Below, one piece after another: positions 17,090 to 25,900 of a stretch of 64,000 bases of DNA. How positions within the stretch are numbered: the first letter of the stretch is position 1; the number at the start of each line of letters is the position of its first letter. The notes below the pieces were generated by a model. The model was given only the letters and a program-made list of their open reading frames with translations. It had not been told where the DNA came from and made no database searches. Source of the DNA: Pseudoduganella armeniaca (GTDB lineage Bacteria; Pseudomonadota; Gammaproteobacteria; Burkholderiales; Burkholderiaceae_D); NCBI RefSeq assembly GCF_003028855.1, contig NZ_CP028324.1, forward strand, positions 6,076,001 to 6,140,000. Direction: 5' to 3'. Position numbers and translations under genes: made by a program.

Positions 17090-18135
17090 AGCGCACGCGC
17101 CACCAGCCGTCGCGCCAGGGCGGCGTACAGTCCCATGCCGAGCGCATTGGCGCGGTAACGCTGCGCGAACGCGAAACGGCGGCCGTGGCCTGCCTGCTCG
17201 CCTTCCTGCGCTGGCACGGCACGCACGTGTCCTACGAAAACGCGGTCGATATCGCGCCGGTGCCATTCGGCGGCCCGTCCGCCAAGCTGCTCGCGCATTG
17301 CGCGTTCCGGCTTGGCATCGAGGCCGTGCCGGTCGGCGTGGACGCCTTCGGCGACGCCAGCTTCACGCCCCTGCTGGTGACGCGCAATTCCGGCTATGCC
17401 TTCCTGCTGCTGGCACGCCAGCAGGGCCGGTTCGTGGTCGTGCTGCCGGGCAGCGCGCCGCATGTGGACCTGCTCGACGAGGGCGCGGGCCTGCGCGAGG
17501 ACATCCGTCACTGCCATGCCCTGACGCTGGCGCCGCAGCCGGGCCCTTGGTTCCGGCGCCGCTGCCGCAATGGCCGCCTGTTCCTCAATCCGTGGCTTGC
17601 CGCCTACACGGCGAGCTATTCGGAAAGCGCCGTGCGCCAGCTCAACCTGCAGCTCGGCCGGCTGGAGCGGCCGCAAGGCGACGACACCGCATTGGCCGGG
17701 CTGTCGCTCACCGCGCTGCTGGCCGCCAACCGTCGCCTCTGCCCTGCCCTGCCGCAGTATTTCGGCCGCTTCCGTACCGTCAACCTGCGCCGCACGTCGG
17801 CCTTCGTCGACTACCGCGCGATCCCGCAGGCGCTGGAACAACTGCTTGCCACCGTGACGCAATGGACGGGCACTACCCTGGCAGCGGCGCTGGTCGCACC
17901 GCTTGCAGCCCGCATCCTGGTGGACTTCCTGACGATTCATCCATTCGTCAACGGCAACCGCCGGGTTGGCATGGCGCTCGTCACGCACTTCGCGGCCGCG
18001 CATGGCCTGTCGGTCGACTGGCGGAAGGCCTCGCGCGCACAGCTCTACTTCGCGGTGCGCTGCGCCTGCAAGGGGCACTTCCGCATGCTGGAACGGCTGC
18101 TCGCCGATGCCACGATGGCCGGCCCCGCCGCATGA
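17086..18135 (+). CDS. Fic/Doc-type protein fused to inactive C39-like domain
   Basis: A 349-residue protein. The C-terminal half has the Fic/Doc motif HPFVNGNRRVG (His285 onward), in which the usual Asp/Glu is Asn and the GNG/GNK is GNR; the catalytic His is present. Residues ~27-150 resemble a C39 peptidase by eye: RERETAAVACLLAF aligns with QNECGLACLAMI of the neighbouring exporter, with Ala32 in place of the catalytic Cys. The His and Asp positions are also lost (near Tyr104 and Leu120). The gene overlaps the nucleotidyltransferase by 4 bp and is the last in the cassette. Fic enzymes transfer AMP or other phosphate-containing groups to proteins. I infer that the dead C39-like part binds the double-glycine leader and guides modification. 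Confidence 0.75.
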   Translation: MKRTRHQPSRQGGVQSHAERIGAVTLRERETAAVACLLAFLRWHGTHVSYENAVDIAPVPFGGPSAKLLAHCAFRLGIEAVPVGVDAFGDASFTPLLVTRNSGYAFLLLARQQGRFVVVLPGSAPHVDLLDEGAGLREDIRHCHALTLAPQPGPWFRRRCRNGRLFLNPWLAAYTASYSESAVRQLNLQLGRLERPQGDDTALAGLSLTALLAANRRLCPALPQYFGRFRTVNLRRTSAFVDYRAIPQALEQLLATVTQWTGTTLAAALVAPLAARILVDFLTIHPFVNGNRRVGMALVTHFAAAHGLSVDWRKASRAQLYFAVRCACKGHFRMLERLLADATMAGPAA

Positions 18136-18137
18136 AC

Positions 18138-18175
18138 AAAAAGGCCGCCGGAACCTGTGTTCCGGCGGCCTTTTT
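18138..18175 (+). terminator. Strong intrinsic terminator of the export cassette
   Basis: A 17-bp perfect stem pairs 18138-18154 with 18159-18175 around a CTGT loop, with GGCCGCCGGAAC in the left arm and a TTTTT tail. The A tract on the left would let it work on the minus strand too. Confidence 0.95.
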
Positions 18176-18197
18176 ATCGAATGGGGACTTGTTCGCC

Positions 18198-18296
18198 TCA
18201 GCGGCGCTGGAGCAGGCTCATCAGGCTGCAAAATGCCACGAAACCGGCGACCATGGAGCCGCACACGACGACAATCGACACAACCAGCTCGTTCAT
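18198..18296 (-). CDS. Possible 32-residue single-pass membrane peptide
   Basis: A minus-strand frame of 33 codons from an ATG at 18294-18296 encodes a peptide of one hydrophobic helix (starting MNELVVSIVVVCGSMVAG) and a basic end LLQRR. A GAAGG sequence about 12 bases upstream may serve as ribosome-binding site. Such tiny membrane peptides are common, but chance cannot be excluded. It lies in the 362-bp gap between the cassette terminator and the serine hydrolase. Confidence 0.4.
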   Translation of the reverse strand: MNELVVSIVVVCGSMVAGFVAFCSLMSLLQRR

Positions 18297-18437
18297 GCGG
18301 TAACAACCTTCATCTTATGACAAGAACGAGATTATGCTGCATTTGCACATGAAGAAGGTTCACTGAAACTCACTGTTACATCTATTTTTACCGACATTTG
18401 CGCCAAAGCTGGCAGCTTTGACAGGGTTGAGACCCCT

Positions 18438-18488
18438 GTGTCAGGTAACTGAATGCAGCTCTTCGACCTGCATTCAGGTGCCTGACAC
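18438..18488. repeat. 21-bp inverted repeat near serine hydrolase 3' end
   Basis: GTGTCAGGTAACTGAATGCA (first 20 of 21 bases, from 18438) pairs with its near-complement ending at 18488, with two mismatches and a nine-base loop. It lies 10 bp from the stop of the minus-strand serine hydrolase and could end its transcript, although no T run follows on that strand. The rest of 18300-18497 shows no gene. Confidence 0.6.
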
Positions 18489-18497
18489 CGGTGTTGT

Positions 18498-20117
18498 TCA
18501 CTTTGCCTTGGACTTCACGGGTGTGAACGCCAGGTCGTGGAAGTCGTAGCTGAAGTCCGTTTCGGTCGAGATGGCCGCCATCTTCATGCGCTCGATCGAG
18601 CCGTCCGGATTCAGTGCGAACGTCACATAGGCGTCGGCATTGAAGTTGCGCTCCTTCCAGCGCACGATGAACGTATCGTGCTGGTAGTGCTCCATCTCAC
18701 CCGTCAGGTCCGGCGTGCGGCTGAACGAGAAGATCTGCTTCTTGCCTTCATGGCGGATGATCGCGCTGCCGTACCACGGGTCGCTGTACTCGCCGTCGTA
18801 GCTGGTGCGCGGCAGCGACGGCTTCGAGCCGGCTGCGCGCGCCGCCGTGGCCTTGCCCTGGCGCGCCAGTTCGTCGCGGTGGTTCTGCTGTTCCTGCGCC
18901 GCGATGATGCCGATCCAGTCGGTCGGCGCCACGCCCAGGTAGTGGTCGAGGATGCGCCAGCCCAGCGCCGCCATCGAGCCGCTGTTCTCGGCGTTGGTGA
19001 AGATCGCCACGCCCAGCTTCTCGTCCGGCAGCATCATCACGCGCGAGTAGAAGCCCTGCAGCGCGCCGCCGTGCATGACGAGCTTGCGGCCGCGGTAGTC
19101 GCGCACGTAGAAGCCCAGGCCGTACGAATTGAAATTGGCGCGCGTGGCCGCCAGTGCCGGTTTCGGCTCCATGATCTTGACGGGCGTTTGCGGCGTCCAC
19201 ATCTCGCGCGCCTGCGCCGCGCTGAACAGGCGCGTCTCGCCCACGGTGCCGCCGGCCAGCAGCGCGTTCATCCACTTGGCGAAGTCCTCGGCGTTGGTAT
19301 TGATGCCAACGGCGCCGATCGCGTTCTCGACCGGCATCGGCTTGACGACGCTGATGCGGTCGTCGATGCGGCTGTGTGGCGCCGCATGGTCGGGCGACTG
19401 ATACATCGCCGCCACGCTGGTCGTCGTGCCCGTCATGCCCAATGGGTCCAGGATCCGCGCCCGCATCGCCTCGCCCCAGCTCTTGCCCGTTTTCTGCGCG
19501 ATGATGCGGCCAGCCACGATGTACAGCAGGTTGTCGTAGGCGTAGCTGGCGCGGAAGCTGGTGGCCGGCTTCACGTAGCGCAGCCGCTGGATGATCTCGT
19601 CCGTGCTGAACGTCGTCGTCGGCCACCACAGCAAGTCGCCGGCGCCCAGCCCCAGGCCGCTGCGGTGCACCAGCAGGTCGCGCACCGTCATCTCCTGCGT
19701 GACATACGGGTCGTACATGCGAAAGTCCGGCAGGTGCTTCGTGACCGGATCGTCCCAGGCCAGCTTGCCCTCATCGACCAGCTGCGCCAGCGCCGCGGCG
19801 GTGAAGGCTTTGGAGTTCGAGGCGATCTCGAACAGCGTCTTGCCCGTCACGGGCGCCGGGTCGCCCAGCTTGCGCACGCCGAATCCCTTGACCGCTACCA
19901 CCTGGCCGTCCTTGACGATGGCAATCGCCATGCCCGGCACATCGAACGCTTTCAACGCCGCATTGACGTCGCGTTCGAGATCGAAGGCGGTCGCCGGCGC
20001 ATTGGTGACGACGGCACCGCTGGTATCGGCCGCCAGCACGGGGATGTGCGATACAGCCGCGCCGCAGGCGGCCAGCAGCAGCGCTGCGATGAATGGTTTC
20101 TTCAGATGCATCGGCAC
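18498..20117 (-). CDS. Serine hydrolase, class C beta-lactamase/esterase fold
   Basis: A 539-residue exported protein with a signal peptide (residues ~1-30). It has Ser100-x-x-Lys103 in ASNSKAFTAAAL, the Tyr194-Asp-Asn196 motif in SYAYDNLLYIVAG, and the HGGALQGF segment for the third motif. This is the Pfam beta-lactamase family of penicillin-binding-protein-like peptidases and esterases. A ~150-residue C-terminal extension (from ~385) with YDGEYSDPWYG resembles the DUF3471-type lipocalin-like domain often found in such hydrolases. It acts in the periplasm or outside. The substrate is not predictable. It lies 10 bp downstream of the M1 aminopeptidase gene, suggesting co-transcription. Confidence 0.9.
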   Translation of the reverse strand: MPMHLKKPFIAALLLAACGAAVSHIPVLAADTSGAVVTNAPATAFDLERDVNAALKAFDVPGMAIAIVKDGQVVAVKGFGVRKLGDPAPVTGKTLFEIASNSKAFTAAALAQLVDEGKLAWDDPVTKHLPDFRMYDPYVTQEMTVRDLLVHRSGLGLGAGDLLWWPTTTFSTDEIIQRLRYVKPATSFRASYAYDNLLYIVAGRIIAQKTGKSWGEAMRARILDPLGMTGTTTSVAAMYQSPDHAAPHSRIDDRISVVKPMPVENAIGAVGINTNAEDFAKWMNALLAGGTVGETRLFSAAQAREMWTPQTPVKIMEPKPALAATRANFNSYGLGFYVRDYRGRKLVMHGGALQGFYSRVMMLPDEKLGVAIFTNAENSGSMAALGWRILDHYLGVAPTDWIGIIAAQEQQNHRDELARQGKATAARAAGSKPSLPRTSYDGEYSDPWYGSAIIRHEGKKQIFSFSRTPDLTGEMEHYQHDTFIVRWKERNFNADAYVTFALNPDGSIERMKMAAISTETDFSYDFHDLAFTPVKSKAK

Positions 20118-20127
20118 GCCTTTCCTG

Positions 20128-21984
20128 TTATTTCTTCAGCAGCTTCGCCACGGAAGCCTGGGTCTCGGGATGGTAGCGCGGGCGTGCCTTGGCGAACACG
20201 TCGCGCGCCCAGGCGGCCTGGTTCGGGTTCTTCAGCAGCGCTCCATACAGCGGCACGACGAACTTCTGCCGGCCCACGCTCATCAGGAACGCGTTCAGCT
20301 GCTGGCGCACGTCGTAGTTCGCGTGCACGGCGGCCAGGTAGAAGCGATAGGCGATCTCGTTGTTGCGGCTCGTACGCAGGCCGAACGTCTGGTCCAGCTC
20401 ACGCAGCTGGGCGGCATTGGCCTTGTTGTCGATATCGTTCAGGAAGTGCATCCATTCCATGGCCGTCCAGCCACGCGCCGTCAGGTCGGCGGTGGCCTGC
20501 TCGCCCTTCAGCCATGCGTCGCGCTGGGCATCGACGGCAACGAAGCGCTGCGACACAACGCGCTTGGCGCTGGCGGGGATGCCTGCGCCGTACAGCCATT
20601 CGTCCAGCTCCGCCTGCGTCATGATCTCCGGATGCTTGTCCAGCAAGTTGGCGCGCAGGTAGGCCAGGAACTGCTCCGTCGTCACCGACTGGAACGCGTG
20701 CTGGTCGAACCAGCCGCGCAGGAACGGATCGAACACCTCGCGGCCGGCGCGCTGTTCCAGCGTGCGCAGGAACCAGGCGCCCTTCGGATAGGCCAGGCCC
20801 TCGTCCGTGTACGTGTCCGGGTTGACGTCCGGGTCGCGCGTCAGCAGCGCCTGTTTGGCGACGGGAATCTCCTTCAGCGAAGCGATGGCCTCTTCCTGCT
20901 CGACCTGCAGGTTCATGTCCGCGACCTCGCTGCCGTACAGGCTTTCGATCACGCGCGTGGTCACGTAGGTGGTGAAACCTTCGTTCAGCCACCAGTGCTT
21001 CCAGGAGGCGTTGGTGACCAGGTTGCCGGACCAGGAGTGCGCCAGTTCATGCGCGATCAGGTCGTTCAGGCTGCGGTCGCCGGCGATCATGGTCGGCGTC
21101 AGGAACGTCATGCGCGGGTTTTCCATGCCGCCGATGGGGAACGACGGCGGCGCCACCAGCATGTCGTAACGGCCCCACCGGTAGGCGCCGTACAGCGATT
21201 CGGCGGCGGCGATCATCTTCTCGGTATCGGCCAGCTCGAAGGCGGCGGCCTCGATGCGGCCCGGCTCCGCGTACACGGCGGAACGCGGTCCCAGGTTGCG
21301 CACCTGCAGCTCGCCGATGGCGATCGCCAGCAGATAAGACGGGATCGGCTGCGGCATGCGGAAGCTCCAGCCGCCCTTGCCGGTGCCCTGTTGGTCGTTC
21401 TCGGCGCTCATGACGACGCGCATGCCGTTCGGCGCGGCCACGCGCGCCGTGTAGGTGAAGCGCACGGCCGGCGTATCCTGCACCGGCACCCACGAGCGGG
21501 CGTCGATCGGCTCCGACTGGCTGAACATGAACGGGCGCTTGCCGGACAGCGTTTGCGCCGGCGTCAGCCACTGCAAGGCGCTTGCCGTGGGCGCCGTGTG
21601 GTAATAGATGCGAACCTTGTTCGGCTGGTCGCGCAGCGAGATGCGCAGCGCCTGGCCCTTCTTCGGATCGGCCTTGTCCAGCATGTACGAGGCGGGCGCC
21701 CAGGCGCCGTTGGCGGTCTGCACCTGCACGCGCGCGATGCTCAGCTGGCGGGTGTCCAGCACCAGGGTGCGGGCATTCTTGTCCAGCCAGTTCAAGGTCA
21801 GTTCGGCGTAGCCGGCCAGCGTCTTGCGGCCGAAATCGGCCTTCAGGTCCAGGTGCAGCGCGGTGGTGCGCACCTCGTTGTAGCGGGCGTAGCTCAGAGG
21901 GTCCTGGGCAAACGCGGAGACGGGGCCGAGCAGCGCCAGCGTGACGATGGAGCCTGCGGCGCGCAGTGTGAAGGGTGTTCGCAT
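20128..21984 (-). CDS. M1 family zinc aminopeptidase, exported
   Basis: A 618-residue protein with a signal peptide (cleavage near AFAQDP). The zinc motif HELAHSW is at residues 312-318 (His312, Glu313, His316), with the third ligand Glu335 in WLNEGFTTYV, and the exopeptidase motif GGMENP lies ~35 residues upstream. This is the M1 (leukotriene A4 hydrolase/aminopeptidase N) arrangement. The length fits the LTA4H-like branch, including the C-terminal helical domain. Its start is divergent from the riboswitch-controlled transporter gene. It probably degrades peptides in the periplasm, together with the hydrolase gene that follows 10 bp later. Confidence 0.93.
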   Translation of the reverse strand: MRTPFTLRAAGSIVTLALLGPVSAFAQDPLSYARYNEVRTTALHLDLKADFGRKTLAGYAELTLNWLDKNARTLVLDTRQLSIARVQVQTANGAWAPASYMLDKADPKKGQALRISLRDQPNKVRIYYHTAPTASALQWLTPAQTLSGKRPFMFSQSEPIDARSWVPVQDTPAVRFTYTARVAAPNGMRVVMSAENDQQGTGKGGWSFRMPQPIPSYLLAIAIGELQVRNLGPRSAVYAEPGRIEAAAFELADTEKMIAAAESLYGAYRWGRYDMLVAPPSFPIGGMENPRMTFLTPTMIAGDRSLNDLIAHELAHSWSGNLVTNASWKHWWLNEGFTTYVTTRVIESLYGSEVADMNLQVEQEEAIASLKEIPVAKQALLTRDPDVNPDTYTDEGLAYPKGAWFLRTLEQRAGREVFDPFLRGWFDQHAFQSVTTEQFLAYLRANLLDKHPEIMTQAELDEWLYGAGIPASAKRVVSQRFVAVDAQRDAWLKGEQATADLTARGWTAMEWMHFLNDIDNKANAAQLRELDQTFGLRTSRNNEIAYRFYLAAVHANYDVRQQLNAFLMSVGRQKFVVPLYGALLKNPNQAAWARDVFAKARPRYHPETQASVAKLLKK

Positions 21985-22099
21985 GAAGTCTCTTTCCTAA
22001 TGACGTGGGCCGGCCCGGGTCGCGGGCGGCGCGGTGAGAATAGCATATCGGCGACAATTTTCCGTGCTGCCGGGCTGGCTCTGCTATCATGTGCGCGTT

Positions 22100-22205
22100 C
22101 TTGGGGAGTAGCCTCCTTCCGCCCGCGCGCGAGAAGAACCTGCGTCAACATGATCGGCCCTCTTCCGGCCGTGGTGCAGGTGGCCGAAAGGCTTGGCGAG
22201 ACCAA
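22100..22205 (+). ncRNA. yybP-ykoY manganese riboswitch
   Basis: The conserved blocks of the yybP-ykoY aptamer are present in order: TTGGGGAGTAGCC (~22101-22113), GTCAACATGATC (22144-22155), a GGCCGAAAGG segment (~22182-22191), and GGCGAGACC (22194-22202). The first and last pair at the base of the motif in this class. The following GC-rich stretch to 22287, including CGGGCGGCCGTTTGCGGGCC, would be the expression platform. The downstream gene encodes a GDT1-family transporter, a known partner of this manganese-sensing RNA. The gap 21985-22099 also holds the divergent promoters. Confidence 0.9.
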
Positions 22206-22287
22206 TGATCCACGGGCGGCCGTTTGCGGGCCGGGGCTGCCCATGGGTCCTTGGTTAACGTCCGGCCCTTGTCATCTAGCCACCTAC

Positions 22288-22863
22288 ATGGAAGCCTTCC
22301 TCGTCTCCACCGGTATCGTCGCCCTAGCTGAAATCGGCGACAAGACCCAGTTGCTCGCCTTTGTCCTCGCCACGCAGTTCCGCCGTCCGCTGCCCATCGT
22401 CTTCGGCATCTTCGTCGCCACCCTCGTCAACCACTTCTTCGCGGCCGCCGTCGGCAGCTGGATCACCAATGTCATGGGTCCGGACATCCTGCGCTGGGTA
22501 CTGGGCCTGGGCTTCCTGGCGATGGCCGCCTGGATCATGGTGCCCGACGAGATCGACGAGAACGAACCGCACACGAGCCGCTACGGCGTGTTCGCCGCCA
22601 CCGTGATCGCCTTCTTCCTGGCCGAGATGGGCGACAAGACGCAGATCGCCACCGTGGCACTGGCCGCGCGCTTCGAGCAGATCGTACCGGTCGTCGCCGG
22701 CACCACGCTGGGCATGATGCTGGCGAACGTGCCGGCGGTGTATATCGGCAAGCGCGCGGCAACGGCCGTCAACCTGAAGCTGGTGCACGGCATCGCCGCC
22801 GTGATCTTTGTCGCGCTGGGGGTGGCGACGTTGATGGGGGTTGGGCAGGCTGTCGGCTTGTGA
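22288..22863 (+). CDS. GDT1/TMEM165 (UPF0016) family manganese exporter
   Basis: A 191-residue membrane protein with about six helices and two copies of the family motif E-x-G-D-K-T: EIGDKT (15-20) and EMGDKT (113-118). These internal duplicates bind the cation in the UPF0016 family. The start at 22288 gives MEAFLVSTGIVALAEIGDKT, the usual N-terminus; the open frame extends far upstream only by chance. Proteins of this family export Mn2+ (MneA) or exchange Ca2+/Mn2+ and H+. The yybP-ykoY element upstream supports Mn2+ efflux induced by excess manganese. Confidence 0.95.
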   Translation: MEAFLVSTGIVALAEIGDKTQLLAFVLATQFRRPLPIVFGIFVATLVNHFFAAAVGSWITNVMGPDILRWVLGLGFLAMAAWIMVPDEIDENEPHTSRYGVFAATVIAFFLAEMGDKTQIATVALAARFEQIVPVVAGTTLGMMLANVPAVYIGKRAATAVNLKLVHGIAAVIFVALGVATLMGVGQAVGL

Positions 22864-22869
22864 GGGATT

Positions 22870-22896
22870 GGGGTCAGTCCCGCAGGGACAGACCCG
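22870..22896. repeat. Palindromic repeat (REP-like), copy B
   Basis: GGGTCAGTCCC (22871-22881) and GGGACAGACCC (22885-22895) pair around a three-base loop with one central mismatch. It is the same core as the copies at 7346 and 44672. It lies in the 39-bp gap between the convergent transporter and glucan synthase genes, where it may act as a bidirectional terminator. Confidence 0.8.
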
Positions 22897-22902
22897 GGTG
22901 CT

Positions 22903-25900
22903 TCATGCGGCGCTGATTCGCACCTCCACGGCGTGTTCCTTGCCATCGTCCACCAGCGCGATGACGCCATCGGCGATGAAGTCGCCATCGACCACCAGCG
23001 CCGTGGCGCCGCGCGTCACACGGATCAGGTAGCGGCTGGTGCCGTAGCGGTAGCTCAGGGCGAAGCCGTCCCAGTCAGCCGGCAGGCGTGGCGCGACGGC
23101 GAGGCGCTCGCCCATGCGCCGCACGCCCAGCAGCGACTCGAGGATCAGCCGGTACATCCAGCCGGACGATCCCGTGTACCAGCTCCAGCCGCCCCGCCCC
23201 ACGTGGGGTTCGACCGCGTAGATGTCGGCCGTGACGACGTATGGCTCGACCTTGTACGTCGCGACATTGTCGCCATTGCTGGCGTGCTGTACCGGATTGA
23301 TCAGGCGCATCAGCTCCCAAGCCTTGTCCGTTTCGCCCAGCTGGGCGAATGCCATCACCGTCCACACGGCGGCGTGGGTGTACTGGCCGCCGTTCTCGCG
23401 CACGCCCGGCACGTAGCCGCGGATGTAGCCGGGGTTCAGGTCGGCCTTGTCGAACGGCGGGTCGAGCAGCTGGATCAGGCCGAAGTCGCGCCGCACCAGC
23501 CGCGCATCCACCTGCGCCATCGCCTGGCGTGAACGGGCCGGATCGGCCGCACCGGACAGGATGCCCCAGCTCTGCGAGATCGAATCGATCTGGCATTCCG
23601 GGTTCTCGTGCGATCCCAGCGGCGTGCCGTCGTCGAAATACGCGCGCCGGTACCACTCGCCGTCCCACGCATGCTGTTCGACGTTGGCCGCCAGCTGGTC
23701 GGCCTCCTGCCGGCATTCGGCCGCGAAGGCCGCGTCGCCCCGCGCTTCGGCCAGTGGCGCAAAGCGGCGCAGCACCTCGATCAGGAACCATGCCAGCCAC
23801 ACGCTCTCGCCCTTGCCTTCGGCGCCTACCTTATCCATGCCGTCATTCCAGTCGCACGAGCCGATCAGCGGCAGGCCGTGCGCACCGAACTTCAGGCCGT
23901 GGCGGATCGCGCGCACGCAGTGCTCGTACAGGTCGCCCGCCTGCGCCGAGCGGGCCGGCAGGTCGTAGTACGAATCCTCGTCCGGCTTGACGGGGCGCCC
24001 TTCCAGGTAATGGGCCTGCTCGTCCAGCACGGCGGCGTCGCCCGTCACCTCGACGTAGCGGCTGGCCGCCAGTGGCAGCCACAGGTAGTCGTCCGAGCAG
24101 TGCGTGCGCACGCCGCGGTCGGCCGGCGGGTGCCACCAGTGCTGCACGTCGCCCTCGACGAACTGGTGCGCGGCGCACAGCAGCAGGTGCTCGCGCAGCA
24201 GTTGCGGTTCGGTGTGCACCAGCGCCATCGCGTCCTGCAACTGGTCGCGGAAGCCGAACGCGCCGCCGGACTGGTAGTAGCCGCTGCGCGCCCACAGCCG
24301 GCAGGCAATAGTCTGGTACATCAGCCAGCCGTTGGCGATGACGTCCAGCGCCGGATCGGGCGTGGCGACCTGCACGGCCGACAAGGTGCGGTCCCAATGC
24401 GCCCGCACCGCATCGAGCGCTTCCCGCGCGGCCGCGGCGCCGCCATGCTTCTGCACCATCGTCGTCGCGTCCGCGTTGCGCCGGCCACCCAGGCCCAGCA
24501 CGAAGACGATCTCGCGTTCCTGGCCCGGCAGCAGCTCGAACGGTACCTGGATGGCCGCGCAGCTGTCCAGCCCCGTGCCGACCTTGCCGGACAGGCGCTG
24601 GCGCCCCAGGGCGGCCGGGCTGGCAAGACTGCCGTTGCGGCCGATGAATTCGGCGCGGTCGCCCGTCACCGTGCGGGCTGGCACGTCCGCATTGAAGAAC
24701 GCCACCCGGCCGGAGAACTCCGTGTTGTAGGCGTTGCGGGCAAACAGCGCACCGCTGACGGGATCGACTTCGGTGACGACGTGCATGCCGGACTTGGCGC
24801 GCATCTCACCCAGCACCCACTCGACGTAGCCGGTGGCCGACAGGCGGCGTGGCACCGGCGAATCGTTGCGCACGCGGATCACGGTGTAGCGCAGCGGCGC
24901 ATCCGGCGCCACGTAGGTCGTCAGGCTGCTCGTGATGGCGGCCTCGGTATGCTCGAACGTGCTGTAGCCGAAGCCATGGCGCGTGACGTAATCGCCGGCG
25001 CCGCGCGCGGGCAGCGGCGTGGGCGACCAGAAGTGGCCGCTGGCCTCGTCGCGCAGGTAGAACGCCTCGCCGCTGGCATCGGTGATCGGGTCGTTGTGCC
25101 ACGGCGTCAACCGGAATTCATGGGCGTTCTCGTGCCAGGTGTAGGCCTGGCCGCTTTCGGAAATGACGCTGCCAAACTGCGGGTTGGCCAGCACGTTCGA
25201 CCATGGCGCCGGCGTGCGCCGGCCCGGTCCCGTGACGATCACGTACTCGCGCCCATCCGGCGTAAAGCCGCCGATGCCGTTGTGGAGGATCAGGTCGTGC
25301 GGCACGTGCGTGACGGGGCCAGCATCGTCGTACTCGCCACGGTCGTCAGCCAGCAGCGGCGGCATGCGCAGCGGTGCCGGGCCGGCGCGCTTGATCTGCT
25401 CCACCAGCGAGCCGCGCCCGTCACCGACGATCACGCGCGCCACCGTCTGCAGCAGGATGCGGTCTTCCGGCGAGATCTGCTCGAGCGGACGCACGAAGAT
25501 GCCGCCCGGGCGGTCGATCGACTGCGCCTCGATGCCGGATGCGATCAGGCCCATGATCTGGTCATGCAACGCCTGGCGGTAGCCGGACGTGTCTTCGTAC
25601 CAGATCACCAGGTCCACCGTCAATCCCTTCAGGCGCCAGTAAGCGTGCGCCTGCACCATCTGGCGGGCCAGTTCGATATTGCCCGAGTCCTTCACCTGCA
25701 GCAGCACGATCGGCAGGTCGCCCGAGATCGCGTACGGCCACAGTCCCGACTGGCCGCGCTGGTTCTTGATCAGTATCGCCGGTTCGGCGCGCAGCGTGGC
25801 GTTCGGGTAGATCACGTGATTGGCCAGGCGGCTGTACAACTGGCCGTCCGCCTCGCTGGCGTTGAGCTGGCGCAGCACCACCTGGCTGTGCGTCCAGGCC

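Noticed and set aside
18132..18320. Plus-strand frame starting at the ATG overlapping the Fic stop codon
   Set aside because: It begins inside the terminator stem and has no protein-like features.
19591..22863. 1090-codon plus-strand frame ending with the GDT1 transporter
   Set aside because: Only the last 191 codons are protein-like; the rest is antisense to two real genes and runs through the riboswitch.
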